Source: Gammaproteobacteria bacterium
GTDB taxonomy: Bacteria; Pseudomonadota; Gammaproteobacteria; Steroidobacterales; Steroidobacteraceae
Length of the DNA stretch: 50,615 nucleotides
Assembly: GCA_003134045.1 (NCBI GenBank)
Contig: PLAH01000049.1
Coordinates: forward strand, 781-51,395
Direction of reading: 5' to 3'
In this document: positions 7,555-15,741 of the stretch, one piece after another
Layout of the letters: every line of letters begins with the position of its first letter
Position numbering within the stretch: the first letter of the stretch is position 1
Notes under the pieces: generated by a model
Database searches by the model: none
What the model was told of the DNA's origin: nothing
What the model saw: only the letters and a program-made list of their open reading frames with translations
Position numbers and translations under genes: made by a program

Positions 7555-8490
7555 TTACAGGTTTACGCGGTCCTTGCCCTTCAAGGCGAGGATGGTCCGC
7601 GCCTCAGCGGGAGTCGCAATCTCGAATCCGAGTTCTTGAAGAATGCCCGCAATCTTCGTCACCTGTTCGGCGTTGCTCGACGCCAATTTACCGCGGCCGA
7701 TGTGCAGCGAATCTTCCAGTCCCACGCGGACGTTGCCTCCGAGCAGCGCGGCCTGCGTGATCATCGGTATTTGATGGCGACCCGCTGCGAGCACGGACCA
7801 GACGTAGTCGTTGCCAAAGAGTCGGTCGGCCGTGCGGCGCATGAAAATGACATTGTCCGGCTCCGCGCCGATGCCGCCCAAGATTCCCAAGACGCTTTGG
7901 ATGAACAAGGGCGGCTTCGCCAACCCTTTGTCTAAAAAGTACGCCAGGTTGTAGAGATGTCCGATGTCGTAGCACTCGTGCTCGTAGCGCGTACCGAAAT
8001 CTGCCATGAGGCCGTAGATGCGCGCGACATCCTTGAAGGTATTGCGAAATATGAAGCCCTCGCTGTTGAGAATGTAGGGTTTCTCCCAGGGAAATTTCCA
8101 TTTCCTTTCTTTCTCTGCCATACCGTGAAAGGCGAAATTGATGGAGCCCATGTTGAGCGAACACATTTCCGGCCGAAAGCGCAGGGCGCCGGCGAGCCGC
8201 TCGTCCACGTTCATCTCGGGACTGCCTCCGGTGGTCAAGTTGATGACCGCGTCGGTCTCCGCGTGAATGCGGGGCAAAAACTGCGCATACACGTCGGGAT
8301 TGCCGGTGGGCGAGCCGTCCTCGGGGTTTCGGGCGTGTAGGTGCAGGATCGCGGCGCCGGCCTGCGCGGCTTCGATGGCTTGTTGTGCGATGTCGGCGGG
8401 CTTATAGGGCAGCGCATCCGACAAGCTGGGCGTATGAACCCCGCCGGTCACCGCGCAGGTAATAATGACTTTGTTCGAACGAGCGGTCAT
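7555..8490 (-). CDS. Beta-keto acid cleavage enzyme (BKACE, DUF849 family)
   Basis: 311 residues from the ATG at 8490, which has GGGAG five bases upstream; a TTG four codons earlier is less likely. Family marks are VIITCAVTGGVHTPSLSD at the N-terminus, the zinc-binding HLHARNPEDGSPTGNPDVY, INLTTGG, and the C-terminal GGNVRVGLEDS. The family founder Kce condenses 3-keto-5-aminohexanoate with acetyl-CoA, giving acetoacetate and a new acyl-CoA; other members process carnitine-derived and other beta-keto acids. The gene lies between an aromatic oxygenase operon and a truncated TonB receptor. The substrate is unknown. A biotin-dependent pathway predicted to make a beta-keto acid lies 30 kb away, but a link is speculative. 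Confidence 0.88.
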   Translation of the reverse strand: MTARSNKVIITCAVTGGVHTPSLSDALPYKPADIAQQAIEAAQAGAAILHLHARNPEDGSPTGNPDVYAQFLPRIHAETDAVINLTTGGSPEMNVDERLAGALRFRPEMCSLNMGSINFAFHGMAEKERKWKFPWEKPYILNSEGFIFRNTFKDVARIYGLMADFGTRYEHECYDIGHLYNLAYFLDKGLAKPPLFIQSVLGILGGIGAEPDNVIFMRRTADRLFGNDYVWSVLAAGRHQIPMITQAALLGGNVRVGLEDSLHIGRGKLASSNAEQVTKIAGILQELGFEIATPAEARTILALKGKDRVNL

Positions 8491-8716
8491 ATCGACTCCC
8501 AATGGTGATCTACATTGTCAAATCAGTCTGCGCGTCGTTGCTCTAATGGCGCGGGATCAGTGTAAACCCCATATTTTGTCGTTCAATTGGTATTGCCGAT
8601 AGAACACATAGGCAAATGCAATTGTCCCCCGACCAGACGAATGGGCAGACTGCCGCCGACAGCGAATAAGGCTTGATGACAAGCCGCCAGATAGATTCAA
8701 GATAAGGGGAACGGAG

Positions 8717-9968
8717 TTGGCGCTCAATAACATAAGCCGTGTGCTCGGAATGTCCTGCCTTTCAACACTTGGGGTCGTCGGTCTGTCGTCGTCGCCGGTA
8801 CGTGCGCAAGTTGCAACCCCGCCGGCATCGGCGTCGTCGGGCGAGCTGGAAGAAGTGGTGGTTACCGCCGAAAAACGCTCCGAAAATCTGCAAAAAACGC
8901 CGGCCGCGGTGACGGTGGTCAGCGGTCAGGACCTCGTCGAGGATCGCATTTCGAATGCGCGCGATCTCGAAGTGTTGGCGCCCTCGGCCAATTTCTCGAT
9001 CGAGCGGCAGAACATGATCGCCTACATCCGCGGCGTCGGCACCGCGAACGACTTTCCCAACAGCGATCCCAGTGTGGTCATGCAGATCAATCAGGTCTAC
9101 ACCCCGCGTTCCGCGACGGGCGGATCCTTCTTCGATATCCAGAACGTGGAAATCCTGCCGGGTCCGCAGGGAACCTTGTACGGTCGCAACGCCATCGGCG
9201 GTGTGGTGAACGTCACCACCGTCCGGCCGGGCGATACGTTCGGCGGCGAAGCGCTGATGGAAGCCGGCAACTATTCGTTGACTCATGAATTCGCGGCAGT
9301 CGACCTGCCGGTCACTGACGACCTTAAGTTCCGCATTGCCGCCAATCGCCAGAATCACTCCGGCTATTTGAGCAACGGACTGGATGACGAAGACAGCACC
9401 GCCGTGCGTTTGAGCGCCTTGTACACGCCGGGAAACTTCTCGGCCTTCGTCACCTATACCTACTATCACGACGGTGGTTTGGGCGATGCCACCGTCCAGT
9501 ATCCATACGTAAATTCCGGCAATCCCTGGTACGCCCCGACCAGCCCCAGTTCGCGGGGCGTCGTGAATCAACGCGACTTTTATCAAGCGAGCGGTACCTT
9601 CGACTACAAGTTCGACAACGGCATGACCTTGTCGTACATCCCGAGTTGGGTTTACGTACGATTGAACGAGGCGACACCGCAAAATGGCAACGATCCAGCC
9701 ACGTCCGACAATCTGCTGGCGTTCGAACCCGCGACCCAATATACGCAGGAACTGCGTCTTTCCGGCGATAACGGCCCGTGGCGCTGGGTGGGCGGTCTCT
9801 ATGCATATTACGACAATACCCACTCCACCTACAACATCATCGAACCGGGTCTGGAAGATGTTGCGCCTTACACGACGATCGGCATCGACACGTACAACCG
9901 TGAAGAGTCCTACGCCGCGTTTTCGCAGGTCACCTACTCCCTGACGGACGCTTTTCGACTCACCGGCG
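8717..9968 (+). pseudogene. TonB-dependent receptor, 3'-truncated (N-terminal half only)
   Basis: Starts at a TTG preceded by AGGGGAACGGAG. A signal peptide ending SSSPVRAQ is followed by the TonB-box-like ELEEVVVTAEKRSENLQKTPAAVTVVSG, the complete plug domain (IRGVGTANDFPNSDPSV, VEILPGPQGTLYGRNAIGGVVNVTT) and about half of the barrel strands. Receptor homology stops at TDAFRLTGGGA near 9968. A full receptor would need roughly 300 more residues and an aromatic C-terminal strand. The open frame runs on to 10123, but those residues are out-of-frame reading of a LysR gene fragment. The barrel cannot close, so the product should be non-functional. Original substrate class is unknown; full-length relatives are often uptake receptors for hydrophobic or aromatic substrates. 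Confidence 0.85.
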
Positions 9969-10416
9969 GGGGAGCGAGATCAAGAGCGAGCCGCTGTTTT
10001 CCGACACGTTCGTTTGTATCGTCGCGAAAAACCACGCCGCGATCGACAGCGAGATTACGCTGGAAGATTATAAGCGGCTACCTCACGTTCTCGTGCGCTT
10101 GGGGCCGGGCGTCGAGTCTCTGATCGAGCATGCGTGGAAGATCGAGGAGTTGGACCTGAAGGTCGCAGCGACGATGGGAAGCTTTTTCACGTCGATTTTC
10201 ATGCTGCTGGGAACGCCGCTCATTGCGACCGTACAAAAGCGATTGGCGGAGTTGGTGGCAACGTCGCTGCCGTTGAAGATCCTGCGTTGCCCTGTGGCGG
10301 TGCCGGCCTTGCATGAGTCGATTTCCTGGCATGTACGCCATGAGTTCGATCCAGGCCACCAGTACATGAGAGCGGTGTTCGGCGACGCCGCTGCTGCGCT
10401 TCGCGGGGTCCGATGA
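9969..10416 (+). pseudogene. LysR-family regulator, C-terminal half only
   Basis: In the frame one base off from the receptor, sequence from about 9970 reads as the second half of a LysR substrate-binding domain: EPLFSDTFVCIVAKNH, LEDYKRLPHVLVR, VAATMGSFFTSIFMLLGTP, LIATVQKRLAELVA, LPLKILRCPVAVPALHESISWH and a normal end. The usual N-terminal winged helix-turn-helix and the first part of the effector domain (about 150 residues) are absent. The fragment directly abuts the truncated TonB receptor on the same strand, which is what a single deletion between two co-oriented genes would leave. No insertion sequence or repeat is visible at the join. Confidence 0.82.
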
Positions 10417-10556
10417 AAAAGGGCCGTACGCTCCAACCGAAAAAGTGGTCCATGCGCACCAATCGGACGCCGCCCTCTCCGAAACGCAAGGCCGCAGCGA
10501 ATGGTCTGGGTGTCTTTTCGGATAATGTTGCCCTAAAGGCCCCCTGTTACGAGGAT

Positions 10557-12644
10557 TCATTGGCTGTCTTGACGCACGTAACCCGCATCGGACAAGGCAA
10601 AGCCGATGACGTTTGAACCGGCGGCGACGGCTACATACTGCCTATGATCGAACTCATAGGTCATGGGTGAGGCATGCGGCGATTGGTTGGTCTGAAAACT
10701 CCATAGCGCCTTGCCGTCTTTGGCGTCGACGGCAGCGAACGATCCGTCGTCCGCGCCGTAGAACACCACGCCGCCCGCGGTACTGAGCACGCCGCCGGAC
10801 GTATCCGCACCGCCGATTTGCGCGATCTCCCAGGCGGGCTTCCCGGTGCGGATGTCCAGCGCGCGCAAAATGCGCCGGCCAGGATCGTTGGGATCGGCGG
10901 TGAACGAGCCCCCCATGTACGCGCGGCCCTTCTCGAAGGTCATATCGGTGCGCGTAAAGATCCCGCACTTGTCGTTGGTCTGGACATAGTAGAGGCCCGT
11001 GATCGGATTGTAGGAACTCGAATACCAGTTCGACGCACCCAGCAACCAAGGACACACCAGCGTGCCTTCGGGAGTCGCTGCTTTGCCGGGAGAGACGATC
11101 GGGCGGCCGGCCGCTGTTAGTCCTGTCGCCCAGGTGAGCTTGGGTGTATAGGCGCGCCCCAGCAGATAGTGTCCATTGGTTCGGTCGAGCACGTATAAGA
11201 AACCGTTGCGATTTGCCTGCACCAGAAGCTTCCGCGGTTTGCCCAGCCACTCGGTATCGATCAATGCCAGCGGTTCGGCGGCGTCGAAGTCGTGTACGTC
11301 ATGCGGCGTGAACTGGAAGTACCACTTCATTTTGCCGCTCTTTGGATCGAGCGCGACGACGGAGTCGGTGTACAGATTGTCGCCCTCGCGATCATCGCCG
11401 ATGAGATCGGCCCCCGGGTTGCCGATGGGCCAATAGACGGTGTCGAGTTCCTCGTCGTACACGCCGGTCATCCAGGTCGCGCCGCTGGGATGGTCGATGC
11501 CCGCACCTTTCCAGGTCTCAGAGCCTTTCTCCCCAGGCCTGGGTACCGACCAGAATCGCCATAGCTCCTTCCCGGAAGCCTGGTCGAATGCCGCGACGAA
11601 CCCGCGCGCGCCGTCATCGCCGCCGGCGATGCCGGAGAGTACTGTGTCGCCGACCAGCAGGGGCGCCGAAGTGGCGTTGTAATTTTCGTGCCAGTCGACC
11701 ATCGCCGTATCCCACAGAAGCGTGCCGGTGGCGGCGTCGAGCGCAATCAAGTGGCCATTGTCCATGTCCATGAAGACCCTGTCGCCGGCGACGGCGGCGC
11801 CGCGATTGATGCCCGTTGCGGACACTCCGCCGATGCCCTTGGTACGCGGCCGCTGATAGTGCCAGACCAGGCGGCCGCTGCCGGCGTCGAGCGCGTAGCA
11901 TTCGTTGGCGGAAGTCACATACATCAGCCCGTTGGCGACGATCGGCGTCGATTGAATGTCGCGCGTGTCGCGCAGCGAGTAGATCCACTGCGGCCGCAAG
12001 CTCGCGACATTCGCGGCAGTGATCTGATCGAGCGTGCTGTAGCGGCTGCCGCCGGTGGACACGGCGCCATTCGGTCCGTCATAGTTCGGCCAGTCGGTCT
12101 GCGAACCGACGATGTGGAAGCGGCCGAGCGTGCCCTCGCGCAGCAGGTAGAGCCTGTGGTCATCTCCCAGAACCTGCATCTCGCCGGGTGCGCGGTTGAG
12201 CGCCACGCCGCGTACGATTCGCCCGTCTTCCAGGCCGACGCTGACGCGGGCCGCGGCCACGCCTCGATCGGGCTTCAGGGTGCGCAGGAAGCCGATCAAG
12301 TTGGAGCGATCGGGATCGACAATATCCGGAAAGGCCGGCATGCCGGACGCAAGGCCGTCATGCAAGATCGCCTCGAGTTCATCATCGCTGCGCAGCGGTA
12401 CACGGGCGACGATGGAGGGCGCGAACTCGCCGCCATTGGCGGTCGTGCCATGGCAGGACGCACAGCGCGTTGCGTAGATGTGTTGACCCGCCGCCTGCGG
12501 CGAGCCGGCCGGCAGCGGTGGCAATGGCAGTCCCGGCTGAGCGGAGGCGTTATCGGCCAGCGTGATCATGAGAGGCGCGGTCAAGATCGCCGCCCTCATG
12601 AGCGGCGCAAGCACTCGTCGTTTCTGGAGTTCCAGCGCTGACAT
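10557..12644 (-). CDS. Quinohaemoprotein: N-terminal cytochrome c plus PQQ-dependent alcohol dehydrogenase domain
   Basis: 695 residues, start supported by AAGGGG. A signal peptide (ends ADNASAQ) is followed by a cytochrome c domain with C61-A-S-C64-H65 and axial-ligand candidate Met in GMPAFPD. The rest is an eight-bladed PQQ propeller with repeats such as ALDAATGTLLWDT and VVALDPKSGKMKWYF. GINRGAAVAGDRVF, the YWPIGNPGAD metal-ligand Asn and the catalytic Asp452 in HDVHDFDAAEP are visible. Asp454 two residues later is the hallmark of lanthanide-binding enzymes (XoxF and PedH have Asp; calcium enzymes have Ala or Ser). The adjacent-cysteine ring near the active site of methanol dehydrogenases is missing. 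It should oxidise an alcohol or aldehyde in the periplasm. The N-terminal placement of the cytochrome differs from classical quinohaemoproteins. Confidence 0.87.
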   Translation of the reverse strand: MSALELQKRRVLAPLMRAAILTAPLMITLADNASAQPGLPLPPLPAGSPQAAGQHIYATRCASCHGTTANGGEFAPSIVARVPLRSDDELEAILHDGLASGMPAFPDIVDPDRSNLIGFLRTLKPDRGVAAARVSVGLEDGRIVRGVALNRAPGEMQVLGDDHRLYLLREGTLGRFHIVGSQTDWPNYDGPNGAVSTGGSRYSTLDQITAANVASLRPQWIYSLRDTRDIQSTPIVANGLMYVTSANECYALDAGSGRLVWHYQRPRTKGIGGVSATGINRGAAVAGDRVFMDMDNGHLIALDAATGTLLWDTAMVDWHENYNATSAPLLVGDTVLSGIAGGDDGARGFVAAFDQASGKELWRFWSVPRPGEKGSETWKGAGIDHPSGATWMTGVYDEELDTVYWPIGNPGADLIGDDREGDNLYTDSVVALDPKSGKMKWYFQFTPHDVHDFDAAEPLALIDTEWLGKPRKLLVQANRNGFLYVLDRTNGHYLLGRAYTPKLTWATGLTAAGRPIVSPGKAATPEGTLVCPWLLGASNWYSSSYNPITGLYYVQTNDKCGIFTRTDMTFEKGRAYMGGSFTADPNDPGRRILRALDIRTGKPAWEIAQIGGADTSGGVLSTAGGVVFYGADDGSFAAVDAKDGKALWSFQTNQSPHASPMTYEFDHRQYVAVAAGSNVIGFALSDAGYVRQDSQ

Positions 12645-12721
12645 ACATCATCCCCTTACTTCTTTGGCGCGGCTTGCGCCGCGCATTGGAGCGGCATGGG
12701 GAGGTCTCCCCTCATCCCGCC

Positions 12722-13936
12722 CTACCACCGATATAGATTGGCGACGAATTCTTTTGGGTACGTATTCGGGCCTCGCGGGAGTTCGATGAATCCGTCGGTG
12801 CCGACGAGACTGATGTAATCCCCCGACCCATTGGTCGGCCGAGGCTTCGCCCAGCGGCAGCCCCACTCGTCGGCCTCTACGTAGACCGGCATGAACAGGG
12901 CCAGTGGCAAATCAACGGTCACGGGCGACCTCAATGCCAAGCGTTCCTGCGACACCCGGGCTGCGCCGGCCGCCCTGATGAGAGCGGGGATTATGTAGCG
13001 AACCAGACAAACCAGCGTCGACACCGGATTGCCGGGCAGTCCGAAAACGGTCTGCCCGGCGGGCCCGATTCCAAACCACATCGGCTTGCCGGGCCGCTGT
13101 TCCACCTTGTGAAAGATCTGGCGTACCCCGAGTTGTGCGAGCACCTTGGGCACCAGATCGAATTTCCCCATCGACACGCCGCCGCTCAATATCAGCACGT
13201 CGTGCGTCGCCAAGTGCATTGTCAGCCGCTCGTGCAACTTCGCTTCATCGTCCGCAATGTGATCATTGCCGATGCGTTCATAGCCGCGGGAGCGCAGCGT
13301 GGCAACCATTGCGTGGGCGTTCGAGCGGCGTACCTGGTGCGCAGCAATGGGTTCGCCGGGTTCGACCAGTTCATCGCCGGTCGAAATAATCATGAAGGCG
13401 GGTTCGGCACCGACCCGAAGGCGCGCCAAGCCTGCGGAGGCGGCAACCGCAATTTCGGGGGCGCCGAGCAATACGCCCGCCTCGAGCATCATGGTTCCCG
13501 ACGGGCCGTCTTCGCCCTGACGCTGCACGTTGTGATACGGGGTGGCATTGACATTCTCGCCCAGGGAGACGATGCCGCCGGCGAGCGTGTAGCGCTCCAG
13601 CGGGATGACCAGGTCGGTGCCCCGGGGCAACATGGCGCCCGTCATGATTTCGATGGCGCTCCCACTATCTCCCAGGGTCAGCGGCGGTGCCCCGGCAGCT
13701 TGAGTCGCTTGCACGGTGTAACGGCGCACGCCCCGGCGCATCGCCGCGCTATCCACCGCTATTCCGTCCATGCAAACCCGGTCGAAAGGGGGATTGTCGC
13801 GTTCGGCGCGCACCTCCTGGCGCAGGATCCGTCCGACGCATTGAGATAAGGGGCGTGATTCAGCCGATAACTGCGGCATATGACGGGCGATGGCCGCGTC
13901 TGCCGCTTGCGGAGTGATCGCCGTCTCGGACCCCAT
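12722..13936 (-). CDS. moeA: Molybdopterin molybdenumtransferase MoeA
   Basis: 404 residues; ATG with GGAG six bases upstream. It inserts molybdenum into adenylylated molybdopterin to give the molybdenum cofactor. Recognisable blocks are NPPFDRVCMDGIAV near residue 50, IEIMTGAMLPRGTDLVIPLE, the ISTGDELVEPGEPIAAHQVRRSNAHAM stretch containing the conserved GDEL, LSGGVSMGKFDLVP, and FGLPGNPVSTLVCL, followed by the C-terminal beta barrel. It is divergent from fdsGB with 90 bases between, so cofactor supply and formate dehydrogenase are probably coregulated from this intergenic region. The gene is complete. Confidence 0.93.
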   Translation of the reverse strand: MGSETAITPQAADAAIARHMPQLSAESRPLSQCVGRILRQEVRAERDNPPFDRVCMDGIAVDSAAMRRGVRRYTVQATQAAGAPPLTLGDSGSAIEIMTGAMLPRGTDLVIPLERYTLAGGIVSLGENVNATPYHNVQRQGEDGPSGTMMLEAGVLLGAPEIAVAASAGLARLRVGAEPAFMIISTGDELVEPGEPIAAHQVRRSNAHAMVATLRSRGYERIGNDHIADDEAKLHERLTMHLATHDVLILSGGVSMGKFDLVPKVLAQLGVRQIFHKVEQRPGKPMWFGIGPAGQTVFGLPGNPVSTLVCLVRYIIPALIRAAGAARVSQERLALRSPVTVDLPLALFMPVYVEADEWGCRWAKPRPTNGSGDYISLVGTDGFIELPRGPNTYPKEFVANLYRW

Positions 13937-14026
13937 GAATATCTCCGCGAAATGAGCTGAAAGTTCGAGAAAAACCTTGGTGATGTATTATAGGCACGAT
14001 GACTTAGGCGTACCGGAGAATGAGCT

Positions 14027-15733
14027 TTGAATGAGACCGTGATTCCCCTTGTCAAGCTGGCCGCGAGCAAGCAACGCAAGCGCGAGGCGCCCAAGGGCCG
14101 AACCGTCGACCCGGCCGCGTTGGCCGAAGTTCAAGCTTTGGTCGGCGACCGGCCGCTGCGTCATGACCTGCTCATCGAGTATCTGCATCTCATCAACGAT
14201 CGCTATAGACAACTCAGTGCGCCGCATCTGGCGGCGCTGGCGCGGCTGCTCGGGCTCGCGCAGACCGAGGTGTACGAGGTGGCGACTTTTTATCATCACT
14301 TCGAGGTTGCCAAGGAGGACCGGAACGGCGTTGTCCCGTCGCCGGCGGCGCTCATCGTGCGCGTCTGCGATGGCCTGAGCTGTGAAATGGCGGGTGCCAA
14401 AGAACTTCTCACGCGGCTGCCCGAATTGCTCGGCGGCCAAGTACGGGTGATCGCAGCCCCGTGTGTGGGCCGCTGCGAGCAAGCGCCAGTCGCCGTGGTG
14501 CATCAGAAGCCGATTGCGCGAGCGACGCCGGCCGCCGTGCGCGACGCGGTCACTTCCGGCCAGACGCTGGACGAGCCGGGCGACGCCATCGATTTCGACG
14601 AATATCGACAACAAGGCGGCTACGACACCTTGCGCGATTGCATCGAACATAAGCGCGATGTCGAGAGCGTCATCAAGACCATGGAGGACTCGGGCCTTCG
14701 CGGCCTCGGCGGTGCGGGCTTTCCGGCCGGGCGCAAATGGCGCATCGTGCGCGGCGAAGCGGCGCCGCGGCTGATGGCCGTGAACATCGACGAAGGCGAA
14801 CCCGGCACGTTCAAGGATCGCGTGTACCTGGAACGCGATCCGCATCGCTTTCTGGAAGGCATGCTGATTGCGGCGTGGGCCGTCGGCATCTCGGCCATCT
14901 ATATCTATCTGCGTGACGAGTACCATGGCTGCCGTGCGCTGCTCGAGGCGGAGCTTGCCAAGCTCAAGGAAAATCCGCCCGCGCCATTGCCCAAGATCGA
15001 GCTGCGGCGCGGCGCGGGTGCCTACATCTGCGGCGAGGAGTCGGCGATGATCGAATCCATCGAAGGCAAACGCGGCATGCCGCGTCTACGCCCGCCGTAT
15101 GTCGCGCAGGTCGGGCTTTTCGGCCGGCCCACCCTGGAACACAACTTCGAAACGTTGTACTGGGTGCGGGAACTGCTCGAAAAAGGCGCCTCCGCCTTTG
15201 CCTCGCACGGCCGCCATGGCCGCAAAGGCTTGCGCAGTTTTTCCGTGTCGGGTCGCGTGAAGGAGCCGGGCGTGAAGCTCGCGCCCGCGGGCATCACCGT
15301 CCGCGAGCTGATCGAGGAGTATTGCGGCGGCATGCAGGAGGGCCATGCCTTCTACGGTTACCTGCCGGGCGGTGCGTCGGGAGGCATACTGCCGGCCTCC
15401 ATGGACGACATCCCGCTGGATTTCGACACCTTGCAACCGTACGGCTGCTTCATCGGATCTGCGGCGGTGATCGTGCTCTCCGACCAAGACACGGCGAAGG
15501 CTGCGGCGCGCAATATGATGCGCTTCTTCGAACACGAGTCTTGCGGACAGTGCACACCCTGCCGGGTGGGCACCGCCAAGGCCAATACGCTCATTGCGGC
15601 CGAGCGATGGGATGCGCCGCTGCTGGCGGAGCTGTCGCAAGTGATGCGCGATTCATCGATCTGCGGGTTGGGGCAGGCGGCTCCCAATCCGATGGATTGC
15701 GTCATCAAGTACTTTCCGGACGAAGTGATCTAG
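14027..15733 (+). CDS. NAD-dependent formate dehydrogenase, fused gamma-beta (FdsG-FdsB) subunit
   Basis: 568 residues from a TTG at 14027, chosen because GGAG ends 8 bases before it; an ATG at 14031 is out of frame. Residues about 30-160 are a NuoE/FdsG thioredoxin-like [2Fe-2S] domain with C114-x4-C119 and C146-x3-C150. From about 200 on it is NuoF/FdsB: the glycine-rich NADH/FMN site GLRGLGGAGFPAGRKW, GEPGTFKDR, GAGAYICGEESAMIESIEG, and the [4Fe-4S] site CGQCTPCRVGT with a later Cys in CGLGQ. In Cupriavidus and Rhodobacter these are two separate proteins. The fusion passes electrons from FdsA to NAD+ in the cytoplasm. It is followed after 8 bases by fdsA. Confidence 0.92.
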   Translation: MNETVIPLVKLAASKQRKREAPKGRTVDPAALAEVQALVGDRPLRHDLLIEYLHLINDRYRQLSAPHLAALARLLGLAQTEVYEVATFYHHFEVAKEDRNGVVPSPAALIVRVCDGLSCEMAGAKELLTRLPELLGGQVRVIAAPCVGRCEQAPVAVVHQKPIARATPAAVRDAVTSGQTLDEPGDAIDFDEYRQQGGYDTLRDCIEHKRDVESVIKTMEDSGLRGLGGAGFPAGRKWRIVRGEAAPRLMAVNIDEGEPGTFKDRVYLERDPHRFLEGMLIAAWAVGISAIYIYLRDEYHGCRALLEAELAKLKENPPAPLPKIELRRGAGAYICGEESAMIESIEGKRGMPRLRPPYVAQVGLFGRPTLEHNFETLYWVRELLEKGASAFASHGRHGRKGLRSFSVSGRVKEPGVKLAPAGITVRELIEEYCGGMQEGHAFYGYLPGGASGGILPASMDDIPLDFDTLQPYGCFIGSAAVIVLSDQDTAKAAARNMMRFFEHESCGQCTPCRVGTAKANTLIAAERWDAPLLAELSQVMRDSSICGLGQAAPNPMDCVIKYFPDEVI

Positions 15734-15741
15734 GGGACGCG

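Noticed and set aside
9960..10123. Simple sequencing frameshift in the TonB receptor
   Set aside because: After the break no frame continues a receptor barrel; the alternative frame is clearly LysR, so a join of two genes fits better.
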